Origin: Nemertoderma westbladi
Lineage: Eukaryota > Xenacoelomorpha > Nemertodermatida > Nemertodermatidae
Reading direction: 5' to 3'
DNA length: 56,184 nt
NCBI GenBank assembly: GCA_032718475.1
Contig: JAUCBJ010004984.1
Coordinates: 1 to 56,184, forward strand
How positions within the stretch are numbered: the first letter of the stretch is position 1; the number at the start of each line of letters is the position of its first letter. A program made the position numbers and the translations under genes. The notes under the pieces are model-generated. The model was not told the DNA's origin. It did no database searches and was given only the letters and a program-made list of their open reading frames with translations. Of the stretch, positions 8,771 to 19,964 are shown one piece after another.

Positions 8771-11152
8771 ATGATGGAATCTTCTTCTGACGCCAACAGG
8801 ATTCGTCCAGGATCTGCCGTCGCCCTTGGTACAAGCTGTCGTCATGGTGACAACGACAACGAATCCGAAACTGGAATGGATCGAAAGGTCCACCTCCTTC
8901 GAAGTCATCTCGGAACAACGATCTTTGATATCTCACCGCCAAAGCAATCGCAGACGATATCTGTAGAAACTCTAACAAAACGCTTGAACGCATCGAAACC
9001 ACAACGACTGAATGATGCATTAGATAAAACTGGCGCAATCGATTTAAGGAAGCCACCCACAGGAAAACCAACGTCTTGGCGCACCAAAAAGTTACTGAGA
9101 AGAAAAGTCCAGAAAGCTGAAATCGGAGATGCGCGATCTGTATATGCCCCTAAAGGAGATCAATCGGTGAGAATTACCAACGGCCGCAACAGATATCAAG
9201 AGGAGAGACACCACAGAACGGACAAAGACATGGTTACCGAAGATTCAAAGAGTCCATATGTGAGAGTTAGTATAGAGGAGAATGAGACTATGGGAATATT
9301 ACCCAATCGGAAAGAACGCAGAGAAAGAAGGAATGTTAAAAGATCTATTCCACAGGATACAGAACGAATATATGGCAATGCGTTACGACAATCGTCTCTA
9401 AGTCCGAGAAATAGGGCCATTAGAGCCAAATGTAAGGCAAGCAATGATGTAGGCATAGCTTTTACCCCCGATAATATTGAATCGCAAAGAGGCAGAAAAG
9501 AAAGTGAAAGTAAAAATAAAAATAATGATATATTAAATGAAGCTAAAAACGAGGCGTTCAAAAAAACTAAAGACACTTTGAAAACTGTCAAGGAAGCTAG
9601 AAGTCGTTCATTAGATTCATTAAAAAAATCCATAATATTAAATCAAAATGTTGAAAATAAAACCATTTTAAACAATTTTCAACAATCCGAGATATTAGAA
9701 GAAGGTTCAATAAACTATATAAGAGTTGATCATCAACTGAAAGACACCGAGAATAATATTATTCGGGATTGGTTGATTGAGAAGGACAAGTTGAGGGTCA
9801 AAAAAAGGAAAGAAGATCGTGCCCGGAAAATGCAGAGGTTGGCAAGGCAACAGGAAGTTCTAGAAATACAATTGCAACGATATACACAGGCGGAAGAAAG
9901 TTACAAACGTTGGAAATTAGCGAAAGACAATCAAAATAAAATGTTTCCTAAGCGTAATCATCAATCACTTGCGGCAATGGCACATAGAAGAGTAAATCAA
10001 GAAAAATCAAGAGTTATTGAATTAAATGAAAATACGGCTGACAAAAAAGCAATAGCAGATTCTTTGGATACTTCAGAAATGACATACGATGAGATGAAGG
10101 CTAAATTAGAAGCTCTGAGAATAAAGGAAATGGAAAGACGGCAGGTAATTGAAGCCACAAAGGCTAGTCAGAGACTGTACGGAGATGCAGGCGACGGCAA
10201 CGAAAAGCGATATATTTACCACCGACCACTAACTTCCGCTTCCCGAAAGTCCACGCCGCGACAGAAGAAAATTCGACGAGCAGAAAGCGCAGAAGCGCCA
10301 TCTCGGAGCGTCAGGGAACGAGTGTCACCGGAACGGAAAAGTTATGAGAATTGGTTGGAAACGAAACGCGCGGAGCAACGGAAAGAGAAGGAAAAGATCC
10401 GCCTTGCGATGACTGAGATGGTCGTAGATCCGCAATACAGAGAAATAATACCGAAACTCGGGCAAAGGAGAGTCGATAAAGTTCTAGAAAGTAAGAAAAG
10501 AGTTGATTCCGGAATCGCTAAAACTATAGACATCGATTTAAGCAAATACAATAAGAAGAATTCAACTCCTGTCCTTAAAGAAACTGTTAGAAACGAATCT
10601 CCTTATGTCGCAGATATTCCGGCGTCGACGTGGAAGAATTTGTTTAATAAAGACGACGACGGGAATGTTGGATCGGGGCATTCTTTGGCTCAGCGGAAAG
10701 ATTCGGCAACTTATAAAACTCCAACAATCAGCGAACGGGGATCGAGCGAAATCGAGGAAATTTCGGCGACTACCCGTCCGGAACCGACGGGATCAGACGA
10801 TCCCAATGAGTTGGAGAATCAGTTCGACAAGTTCAGCAAACAATCCGGGACTCCTAAAGAAGAAACTCGGATTCGCTTCGACGACGAACCCGAGATGAAG
10901 GTCTACCACAGAAACGACCCTATTTGTGTTGAGAAACAATCCCAATCGGACCACCAGGGTGCCAGTCATGGGGACGACATTGCCGCTAAAACACTCCATC
11001 ACTTCTACGATGAACACATTAAACCTAGTCATGCAAATGATCCTCACAATCGTGTAATTGGAGAGAATGAAGGATTTGGCGACAACACCTCGTTAGAATC
11101 CAAAGAAATTATTGGCCATTCTACTAACTCTACATTTATTACTAATCCGTGA
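8771..11152 (+). CDS. large charged coiled-coil protein, 793 aa, possibly cilium/microtubule associated
   Basis: A single long exon starts just after a splice acceptor, so the upstream exon is untranslated. The protein is highly charged, with K/R/E-rich helices and long disordered segments. Residues about 330-395 (IIRDWLIEKDKL to SYKRWKLAKDNQNK), 437-465 and 522-550 (KSYENWLETKRAEQRKEKEK) look coiled-coil. A W-L-x-x-K motif recurs at about 334 and 528. This tryptophan-anchored K/E-rich helix occurs in several axonemal or centrosomal coiled-coil families such as CCDC181, CCDC34 and MAP9; assignment to one of them is a guess. The C-terminal 200 residues are acidic and low in complexity. There are no membrane segments or enzymatic motifs. 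Start alternatives are limited to the two adjacent ATGs. The absence of stops across 2.4 kb, with codon-like composition, makes the gene itself secure. Confidence 0.85.
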   Translation: MMESSSDANRIRPGSAVALGTSCRHGDNDNESETGMDRKVHLLRSHLGTTIFDISPPKQSQTISVETLTKRLNASKPQRLNDALDKTGAIDLRKPPTGKPTSWRTKKLLRRKVQKAEIGDARSVYAPKGDQSVRITNGRNRYQEERHHRTDKDMVTEDSKSPYVRVSIEENETMGILPNRKERRERRNVKRSIPQDTERIYGNALRQSSLSPRNRAIRAKCKASNDVGIAFTPDNIESQRGRKESESKNKNNDILNEAKNEAFKKTKDTLKTVKEARSRSLDSLKKSIILNQNVENKTILNNFQQSEILEEGSINYIRVDHQLKDTENNIIRDWLIEKDKLRVKKRKEDRARKMQRLARQQEVLEIQLQRYTQAEESYKRWKLAKDNQNKMFPKRNHQSLAAMAHRRVNQEKSRVIELNENTADKKAIADSLDTSEMTYDEMKAKLEALRIKEMERRQVIEATKASQRLYGDAGDGNEKRYIYHRPLTSASRKSTPRQKKIRRAESAEAPSRSVRERVSPERKSYENWLETKRAEQRKEKEKIRLAMTEMVVDPQYREIIPKLGQRRVDKVLESKKRVDSGIAKTIDIDLSKYNKKNSTPVLKETVRNESPYVADIPASTWKNLFNKDDDGNVGSGHSLAQRKDSATYKTPTISERGSSEIEEISATTRPEPTGSDDPNELENQFDKFSKQSGTPKEETRIRFDDEPEMKVYHRNDPICVEKQSQSDHQGASHGDDIAAKTLHHFYDEHIKPSHANDPHNRVIGENEGFGDNTSLESKEIIGHSTNSTFITNP

Positions 11153-12510
11153 CGACCTGTCAATGTTTTATATTTGGCTCATTGAAAATTATTGGACACG
11201 ATTTTTGATAATTTTTTTTGTTTTTTGAAAAAAATATAATTCCAAGTTCTAGATCATGCGTAGTTGTTTTTAAGCTTTGTTTTAAAGTATGTTTCTAATA
11301 CCACGGCGTTCTAAAACACCTTGTTTTCTAAACTTCAAATACAGTAGATAGTACATTAAATAATATTAAACAAATAATGACCATTTTTTTTAATCATGCA
11401 TAATAAGCAGCATAATATTATGGCCATAACTCAATTTACATGGGCCCAATTTACATTACATAGAGGTAAGTTACCTATAGTAGGTAACATTTAGGCTGTA
11501 TCTGTTGAGAATATAACAATTGTATTCAATTCCAAATACTAAGGGATTGAGTATGATTCTTTATTTTATAAATATTTCCTATTATTTAAAACTGCTTTTA
11601 AAAATTTCAAAAATTAACAAAAAAAACTATATAAATTTGAGATTTCGCAATAAATAGAGTAATAAATTTTGGAAGAAAATAAATTATTAAATATTATGCA
11701 GGTTGCCTTTATTAATCGAGTTAGGATTGGGGGAAAATGAGAGGTCAGACCTTTGGGGTGATGAAAATGATTGTTAATATCAGTGCCAATATTTCGGCCA
11801 CACCTTATTATACGAAATAACAGGCCTTCAACAGGGCAAATCAGAATGTGTCGGGCTACGTAAGTAACTGACTAGAGCACCACTTCCTATGTTCACTGCT
11901 ACAAGCTGGTTCATGGAGTACAGATTTAATTGCTGAATGGTTCCCGCGGGAAATTTGAATTTCACTTACATGTATTCCAGTTTCGCCTTTTTAGGCCTAC
12001 TATCACACCATCCTTTCTACTCATACCATACAGATTAACGCGAGTTTACATTATGTCGTTATCATTGTTTTACCGGAAGGGTAGTGGCTGATATTATACT
12101 GGAATGAATGTGCATAAGAAATGAAAGGAAAGTAATAGCAACAACACCCGGGCAGACAATAACTACATCGGCCTATTCATATATTGTATTGTGCTGCACA
12201 ATAGAATAGATGAGTATGTAGTGTACTTTTACGGTAACATGGGGTGCAAATTTTTTATCAACAATGAAAATACTAGTAAAAATTCAAACATTAAAAGTTC
12301 AGCAGAAAAAAACACTATCCCTTTGCCTAAAGGATGTAAGAAAGAATTGGGAAGGGGGGGAGAAAGGAAGGCGGGGGGGGGGGGGGGGGGTTGGGTTGAA
12401 ATTAAATAAAAAATGTTGTTGTCTTTCAGGCGGAGGTACGGTACAGTAGTATAGTAGTAAACACTGAATAATATCCCCAGCCATCATTCAATAGCATGGT
12501 GAAAACAGTT
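11153..12510. other. no gene seen
   Basis: The 3' flank of the coiled-coil gene followed by AT-rich DNA, with scattered AATAAA-like words near 11650. A poly-G run of about 18 lies at about 12373-12390, preceded by purine-rich GGGAAGGGGGGAGAAAGG-type sequence. The short ORFs around it are artefacts. Confidence 0.5.
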
Positions 12511-13057
12511 TTAAAACCCTTTGCGTACCAACACTTAAATAAGGCGGCACACTGCCGCCTTTTTCATTTTAAATAATTGCCGCCTTTATATGATTATAAA
12601 TTAACCCCAACGGCGGCAGAGATTTATTATCCTAACCCCCAGGGCGGCACTGTGCCGCCTATATTTAAAACCTCTTATAACTTTCTTATAACTATTGAGG
12701 CGGAAAAATGGAGTTCATATTCGTGTTGGGCAGGAAAAACTGGTCCAGAAAACTTAATTTAATATTTCGTGAAGGGATTCGCATTGGTTTGAGGGTATTT
12801 TAAATTACATAATTTATGCAATTTAATTTCAATTTAACCAATCATTTTTTTTTTGACAAATGGTTAAAAGCGGCAGTGTGGCGCCTTTGAGGGTAGGATA
12901 ATTAATATTATGGTTGGTTATCTTCTTTATATAAAAACCTCTGGTACGACAAGAAAATAAATCTTGGTCCGATCAAATATATTTTTCATGGTCCTTGGAC
13001 TGAAAGAAGAAGAAGAATTTATGTAATGGGTTTATGTAATGGTACGCAAAGGGTTAA
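12511..13057. mobile_element. piggyBac-like MITE with 16-bp terminal inverted repeats
   Basis: AACCCTTTGCGTACCA at 12515-12530 is the exact inverse of 13040-13055. TTAA abuts or overlaps both ends (12511-12514 and 13054-13057), with a 2-bp offset on the left. A CCCTTTG start and a TTAA target are hallmarks of piggyBac transposons. Inside are three GC-rich palindromes: GGCGGCACACTGCCGCC near 12543, GGCGGCACTGTGCCGCC near 12652 and a degenerate one near 12869. These resemble subterminal repeats. The element is about 540 bp with no transposase frame, so it would be non-autonomous. Confidence 0.7.
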
Positions 13058-13464
13058 CTGTCCAAGTTTACAACATTTGTAAAAAGAAAAACTCTGAAAC
13101 TGGTAATGTATAACCCAATGTTGCGAACTACGCGTAGCTACTCGGAGGCCTACGTAGTTCATCGAAAAGATATACCTGGCATATCTGCCTACAGCCTATG
13201 TCAGTATGTGTTCTGCTAGTTTTAATTTATTCTGTCAAACTATACCGGTACTGTCAGACGGAGTTGTAAGTAAGTGTAGTGCAGTAGGCTAGTGGGTGTA
13301 CTGGTGTATTGTATCCTACCTGTACACTGTACGGCCAGTACGGCCTGTGGCCTGTTCCCGAAACGTGCTGACGTGACTGTGTCCAGAATTATAATAGGCC
13401 TACAGCAATACTTTCGGGTGTAAACTTTACTCTACTCATAGCTCAGTAGCTGCACAGACTCATC
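13058..13464 (+). other. upstream region of the FKBP6-like gene
   Basis: This holds the presumed promoter and 5' UTR. No TATA box at a convincing distance and no splice site were recognised. The sequence is less AT-rich than the surrounding intergenic DNA. Confidence 0.4.
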
Positions 13465-15195
13465 ATGGCTATTTTTATCGACGAGTGCACCGATATGACG
13501 GCGGTGGAACAAAACGAGAATCGGGATTTCGGCGAGTCGATCCGAGACCCGATAGATGTAAAGCGACTCCGCGGAGAGGAGGGAGTTATATTCGATGTCG
13601 ACGAAATGGAATCCGGAATGCCGGAATCGATTAAACCTGTGCCATATAAGAACTACTTCGAGAAAGAGGATGTCATGAAATACCTGAACCCGGAATGTTT
13701 AGGGGTTGGTGGCGAAGCCACGGATTCCAATGAGTCTCCCTTTCGGTTAATGGCACGCCGAATGACTGACATCTCTGATTACTTCCCTGTTGGCAGCGTT
13801 CTTAAGGAGACTATAACCCCTGGCGACGGGCATCTCGTACCGGAGAGCGCCTTCGTAACGATCCACTACAACATGTACCACGAGTTCGCCGACGAACCGA
13901 TGGACTCCACGTACCTCCGCCGACGTCCGGAACGGTTCCGATTGAACGCGGGCCGTGTGTGGCCCGGGGTGGATGTGGCCGTGAGCACGATGCGTCTGGG
14001 GGAGGCCGCTCGTTTCCTATTGGCCCCCGAGGTGGTCGCCGGGCAACTAGGGGTGGGGCCACGGATGCCACCGGCTACGACTCTGTGGGTTATCGTCCTG
14101 GAGAACTTCCAGGACGTCCAACCGACCGAGGACTATTATTCCATGGACGAGTACGAGAGACGCGCTCTAACATTCTCGCAAGTTAAACGCGCGTTTATGA
14201 CGGAGAAAGATTACGGGAATGACCTTTACAAACACAAACAGTTCGATTGGGCCTTCAAGAAGTACCTAAAAGCGATCCATATAGTCGAGGATTGTACTTT
14301 ACAAAGCGAGGAAGAGCAGACCGACTGGTATAAGTGCAGTCAGGTTGTCTATAGCAACGCGGCGCTCTGTGCTTACAAGATGGAAGAATGGCAAAAAGTG
14401 TTGAGGTACACGAATAAAGTTATTTATAACATCCCCGTGGCGGATAAAGAAAAGGTAAAGTGTTTCTATCTAGCCGGAAAGGCAAAGCGAATGAAAGGGG
14501 ATTACCGGGGCGCCAGACATGCCTTGATCAAGGCTCAACGTATAAAACCGTACGATCAATGTATCAACAACGAGTTAAATGAGTTGGAGAAAGATGTCGC
14601 CAAGTTTGAGCAGTTTGAGAAGGTGATGTGTAAGAATATATTCGGTGAGAGTTCGGGGAAGTCTGGTAGAGGGTCTGGAGATCAGTCTGGGGAGACGAGG
14701 AGCCACGGGGATAAAGACCAGTTTGGGGATAACAGGGCCCCATCTGCTGATGGTGGTCTCTCTGGGAAATCTCCCGTGTCTGACCACTCTACTGCTTTGG
14801 ATTCCCGCTCTCCCGCAGCTGATCACTCTGCTACTCTGGCTTCCCACTCTCCCAAAACTGACCAGTCTGCTGCTCTGGCTTCCCGCTCTCCCCTAACTGA
14901 CCACTCTGCTGCTCTGGGTTCCCGCTCTCCCCTAACTGACCACTCTGCTCCTCTGGCCTCCCGTTCACCCCTTGGAAATCACTCCCCCAACCTTGGTTCC
15001 TGCCCACCGGTGAGCCAGACCACCAAGGAGACCATACATGAGATGTTGGAGTCTCTCACAGTGACACCTTCCATACAGTGCCCTCGCAGTGTTTGGACAC
15101 CCAAGGAAGAGATTTATATGAGACAGGCGGCTGATAGAATGGGTGTCACTGTCAATGCATCACAGGATCAACTGATACTCGTTAAGAAGAAGTAA
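13465..15195 (+). CDS. FKBP6: FKBP6-like inactive peptidyl-prolyl isomerase / TPR co-chaperone, 576 aa
   Basis: Residues about 93-104 (FRLMARRMTDIS) and an FKBP fold at about 108-216 match vertebrate FKBP6. The order continues with a TPR region at about 238-385 (FMTEKDYGNDLYKHKQFDWA, YSNAALCAYK, YLAGKAKRMKGDYRGA). FKBP6 and its fly relative Shutdown act with HSP90 in piRNA loading in germ cells; that is family knowledge. The isomerase pocket looks degenerate. The usual F-D pair is M146-D147, the pocket tryptophan position is not W (VWPGVDVAV), and the YGxxG loop reads VAGQLG, which agrees with FKBP6 being catalytically inactive. Beyond the core, an extra 190-residue tail holds six 13-residue repeats (436-513) and a conserved-looking end (WTPKEEIYMRQAADRMG). 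The reading frame is uninterrupted by introns, and the start ATG has a good context (CATCATGGC). The length exceeds human FKBP6 (about 330 aa). Confidence 0.85.
   Translation: MAIFIDECTDMTAVEQNENRDFGESIRDPIDVKRLRGEEGVIFDVDEMESGMPESIKPVPYKNYFEKEDVMKYLNPECLGVGGEATDSNESPFRLMARRMTDISDYFPVGSVLKETITPGDGHLVPESAFVTIHYNMYHEFADEPMDSTYLRRRPERFRLNAGRVWPGVDVAVSTMRLGEAARFLLAPEVVAGQLGVGPRMPPATTLWVIVLENFQDVQPTEDYYSMDEYERRALTFSQVKRAFMTEKDYGNDLYKHKQFDWAFKKYLKAIHIVEDCTLQSEEEQTDWYKCSQVVYSNAALCAYKMEEWQKVLRYTNKVIYNIPVADKEKVKCFYLAGKAKRMKGDYRGARHALIKAQRIKPYDQCINNELNELEKDVAKFEQFEKVMCKNIFGESSGKSGRGSGDQSGETRSHGDKDQFGDNRAPSADGGLSGKSPVSDHSTALDSRSPAADHSATLASHSPKTDQSAALASRSPLTDHSAALGSRSPLTDHSAPLASRSPLGNHSPNLGSCPPVSQTTKETIHEMLESLTVTPSIQCPRSVWTPKEEIYMRQAADRMGVTVNASQDQLILVKKK
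14770..15003 (+). repeat. 39-nt coding minisatellite in the FKBP6-like gene
   Basis: Six tandem 39-nt units encode the 13-residue repeat SPLTDHSAALASR and its variants (residues 436-513). The units are rich in SP dipeptides, so they are potential proline-directed phosphorylation sites. The two middle units are the most alike at the DNA level, which suggests recent expansion. Confidence 0.9.
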
Positions 15196-15600
15196 TCAAC
15201 TAGTTGTGTCAATATTTTGCCGTTTACTTGCAATATTTTAGATTATTTACAGTTTATTGTTTTTTATTCGATGATTCAGGTATTAACTACATAATCTGCG
15301 ATTAATCCAGTGTAATTAATATGATATACAAAAAGAGTCTAGTCAAAAATATATACAATTTTACAAATATCCAAAACATCTTCCTTATTTACTGTAGGTG
15401 CCAAACTTCCTTTTATGTACCAAATTTCCTTTTATATTTTCCACACTCCCACACTGGTGGAGAGTGTCGCTTTATCACCAGCAGTCTCATCACGAATGAT
15501 ACTGCTGCTACAGTTACCAACACTCTTCTGACAGTGCCTGGCTGACAAAGCAGTGTAGTGATTGAGGGATAAGCCCAGCTATGGGTCTTGCTGGATAATG
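15196..15600. other. 3' flank of the FKBP6-like gene, no further gene seen
   Basis: AT-rich sequence with no poly-A tract and no recognised element. Confidence 0.4.
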
Positions 15601-15604
15601 AATT

Positions 15605-15960
15605 CTCATTGTTATTGAGGGACGAGCCACGTAAGTCCAGGTGGGTGAGTGAGCCTTAGTAAAGTGGTATAATTAGTGGACCCGTATGTCGTCATTGTCG
15701 CAAATGTTCGAACGCTCATAAGTCGCTCAATCTTTGATGAAATGGGACACATGTAGTCTATAAAAAGTTTAGAAATAGAAATAAAAAAAAAGAAATAAAT
15801 AGAAATAAAAGGGAGGATATTGTCGCTTTCAAAATTCATTCCTCTCCAGGGGAAAATTGACGCAAATAACAGCTGATTACTCCCATAATTAAAACTGTAA
15901 CCTGTTCTATTGACTTTAGTGTATTGTTTTGCTTAGAATAACGTCGCAGTGTTTCATACT
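15605..15960 (+). repeat. dispersed repeats RepB and RepC in tandem
   Basis: Bases 15605-15790 resemble RepB at 22365-22550 (GACGAGCCACG, GGTATAATTAGTGGACC, GTCGTCAT, ACACATGTAGT). Bases 15838-15940 carry RepC: TCCAGGGGAAAA, GACGCAAATAACAGCTGATT, then ACCTGTTCTATTGACTTT and TATTGTTTTGCTTAGAATAACGT. The ORF on the minus strand here is an artefact. Confidence 0.75.
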
Positions 15961-16004
15961 CATTATCCTTAATTGATAATTAATTTAACATTGCATCGAT
16001 CTGC

Positions 16005-19000
16005 AACACAGCCTCCATCCTCGGCACCATGGACCCCAACCCTATCCGATCTGCAACACGGCCTCCATCCTCGGCACCATGGACCCAACCCTATCCGATC
16101 TGCAACACGGCTTCCATCCTCGGCACCATGGACCCCAACCCTATCCGATCGGCAACACAGTCTCCATCATTGGTACCATGGACCACAACCCTATCCTATC
16201 TGCAACACAGCCTCCATCCTCGGTACCATGGACCCCAACCCTATCCAATCACCAACACGGCCTCCATCCTCGGCACCACGGACCCCAACCCTATCCGATC
16301 GGCAACACGGCCTCCATCCTCGGCACCATAGACCCCAACCCTATGCGATCTGCAACACAGCCTCCATCCTCGGCACCATGTACCCCAACCCTATCCAATC
16401 ACCAAGACGGCCTCCATTCTCGACACCACGGACCTCAACCCTATCTTATCTGCAACACAGCCTCCATCCTCGGTACCATTGACCCCAACCCTATCCAATC
16501 AGCAACACGGCCTCCATCCTCAGCACCATGGACCCCAACCCTATCCGATCGGCAACACAGCCTCCATCCTCGGCACCATGGACCCCAACCCTATCCGATC
16601 GGCAACACAGCATCCATCATCGGCACCATGGACCCCAAACCTATCTGATCACCAACACGGCCTCCATCCTCGGCACCATGGACCCAACCCTATTCTATCT
16701 GAAAAACGGCCTCCATCCTCGGCACCATGGACCCCAACCCTATCCGATCGGCAACACGGCCTCCATCCTCGGCACCATGGACCACAACCCTATCCTATCT
16801 GCAACACAGCCTCCATCCTCGGTACCATGGACCCCAACCCTATCCAATCACCAACACGGCCTCCATCCTCGGCACCACGGACCCCAACCCTATCCGATCG
16901 GCAACACGGCCTCCATCCTCGGCACCATAGACCCCAACCCTATGCGATCTGCAACACAGCCTCCATCCTCGGCACCATGTACCCCAACCCTATCCAATCA
17001 CCAAGACGGCCTCCATTCTCGATACCACGGACCTCAACCCTATCTTATCTGCAACACAGCCTCCATCCTCGGTACCATTGACCCCAACCCTATCCAATCA
17101 CCAACACGGCCTCCATCCTCAGCACCATGGACCCCAACCCTATCCGATCGGCAACACAGCCTCCATCCTCGGCACCATGGACCCCAACCCTATCCGATCG
17201 GCAACACAGCATCCATCCTCGGCACCATGGACCCCAACCCTATCCAACCAACACGGCCTCCATCCTCGGCACCACGGACCCCAACCCTATCCGATCGGCA
17301 ACACGGCCTCCATCCTCGGCACCATGGACCCCAACCCTATCCGATCGGCAACACGGCCTCAATCATCGGCACCATGGACCCCAACCCTATCTGATCACCA
17401 ACACAGCCTCCATCCTCGGCACCATGGACCCAACCCTATTCGATCTGCAACACTGCCTCCATCCTTGGCACCATGGACCCCAACCCTATCCGATCGACAA
17501 CACGGCCTCAATCCTTGGTACCATGGACCCCAACCCTATCCGATCTGCAACACGGCCTCAATCCTCGGCACCATGGAACCCAACCCTATCTGATCTGCAA
17601 CATGGCCTCCATCCTCGGTACCATCGACCCCAACCCTATCCAATCACCAATACGGCCTCCATCCTCGGCACCACGGACCCCAACCCTATCCGATCGGCAA
17701 CACGGCCTCCATCCTCGGCACCATGGACCCCAACCCTATCCGATCACCAACACGGCCTCCATCATCGGCACCATGGACCCCAAACCTATCCGATCACCAA
17801 CACGGCCTCAATCCTCGGTACTATGGACCCCAGCCCTATCCGATCTGCAACACGGCCTCAATCCTCGGCACCATGGACCCCAACCCTATCCGATCTGCAA
17901 CACAGCCTCCATCCTCGGTACCATTGACCCCAACCATATCCAATCACCAACACAGCCTCCATCCTCAGCACCACGGACCCCAACCATATCCGATCGGCAA
18001 CACGGCCTCCATCCTCGGTACCATGGACCCCAACCCTATCCGATCTGCAACACAACCTCCATCCTCGGCACCATGGACCCCTACCCTATCCGATCTGCAC
18101 CACAGCCTCCATCCTCGGTACCATGGACCCCAACCCTATCAGATCACCAACACAGCATCCATCCTCGGCACCATGGACCCCAACCCTATCCGATCGGCAA
18201 CATGGCCTCCATCCTCAGCACCACGGACCCCAACCCTATCCGATCGGCAACACAGCCTCCATCCTCGGCACCAAGGACCCCAACTCTATCCGATCACAAA
18301 CACGGCCTCCATCTCTCAGCAACACGGACCCCAACCCTATCCGATCAGCAACACAGCCTCCATCCTCGGCACCATGGACCCCAACCCTATCCGATCGGCA
18401 ACACGGCCTCCATCATCGGCACCATGGACCCAATACTATCCGATAACCAACACAGCCTCCATCCTCGGCACCATGGACCCAACCCTATTCGATCGGCAAC
18501 ACGGCCTCCATCCTTGGCACCATGGACCCAACCCTATCCGATCGGCAACACGGCCTCCATCCTCGGCACCATTGACCCCAACCCTATCCAATCACCAACA
18601 CGGCTTCCATCCTCGGCACCACGGACCCTAACCCTATCCGATCGGCAACACGGCCTCCATCCTCGGTACCATGGACCCCAACCCTATCCGATCTGCAACA
18701 CAGCCTCCATCCTCGGCACCACGGACCCCAGCCCTATCCGATCTGTAACACGGCCTCCATCCTCGGCACCATGGACCCCAACCCTATCCGATCACCAACA
18801 CGGCCTCCATCCCCGGCACCATGGAACCCAACCCTATCCGATCACCAACACGGCCTCCATCCCCGGCACCATGGACCCCAACCCTATCTGATCTGCAACA
18901 CGGCCTCCATCCTCGGCACCATGGACCCCAACCCTATCCGATCTGCAACACGGCCTCCATCCTCGGCACCATGGAACCCAACCCTATCTGATTGGCCTCC

Positions 19001-19050
19001 ATCCTCGTCACGGTGGACCCCAATCCTATCCGGTCGGTAATGCGACCTCC
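16005..19050. repeat. 50-bp minisatellite, about 60 copies
   Basis: The unit contains GGCACCATGGACCCCAACC and CTATCCGATC, followed by GGCAACACGGCCTCCATCCTC. Spacing is 50 bp, with 49-bp variants. Many units carry an NcoI-type CCATGG, and some carry GGTACC or CCACGG variants. A block around 16180-16480 recurs around 16780-17080, offset by 599 bp (diagnostic variants such as ATGTACCCC and AAGACGG), so units have been duplicated in groups of twelve. The plus strand is open over hundreds of codons in all three frames because 50 is not a multiple of three and the unit lacks stops. This is treated as non-coding. Confidence 0.95.
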
Positions 19051-19964
19051 TTTCATTCGCATAAAATTCTGATAGAATTTGACCTCCATATTTTGGCCTT
19101 CAAACTTTTGCTAAAAACTTTTCAAAAATGTATCTCCGACATTAATTATCAATATTTCGAACTGGGACTAATTTAAGTGAATAATCCATAATCTTTTAGG
19201 CTCATTAAGGCAAGGAATGAGAGCTCACCAGCAGTAAACCCATCCATTTTGTTTCCCAAGTTACCTTGGGGGTTCCCATTTATCCACTAGTTAAAAATTA
19301 AAGGCTGGTCAAACTCAGATTAATAATTTAAAAATAATATTAATTAATTTCATTATTATGGATTGGGCCGGTCGTTTTTGCTAAACGTGAAACCAATAAT
19401 GTTAGCAGATAAATATCTCCATCACATAAATATATATTATTATTAATATTAAATTAATGTAATATAATTTACATAATTAAATAAACAGCATTCCAGAATT
19501 ATTATTCATATAAATACAGCATACATTAGAACAGAATAAATAGCCTTCAATTTGAATGACAAAAACAACAATAACACAATCCTACTTGGTAACTAGAAAA
19601 TAATGAATATCCCTGAAGTTTATTATGCTAGTCTATTATCCTATAATACTGCATAGGATATGTATAAGGATATTAGATATTACCATTGAGTACCGGTAAT
19701 ATTTCATATAAAAACATATAAAATATATTTACAATACATACAGATATTAATACTTTGAACAATTTGATTAACTAATTTTATAAAGGAAATTTTTCCATAT
19801 GAATCTGCCAGGGTTTTATATTTCTTTATGAAAAAATGAAAAATAATATCTTTGTTTATTAATTAGAAACTATTCTAATCTGTTAATTTTGGATAAATTT
19901 CCGTAAAAAGAAAATCGTGATGAATTATTGCACGGGATGTTATTGTTGGAAATAATATATGAGT
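19051..19964. other. no gene seen
   Basis: AT-rich DNA between the minisatellite and the end of the alpha-kinase gene. It probably includes the kinase 3' UTR. No element was recognised. Confidence 0.5.

Noticed and set aside
15973-19040. Several ORFs of 67-472 codons on the plus strand across the 50-bp minisatellite
   Set aside because: All three forward frames are equally open because the unit lacks stops. The products are pure repeat with no conserved domain, and unit indels shift frame freely.
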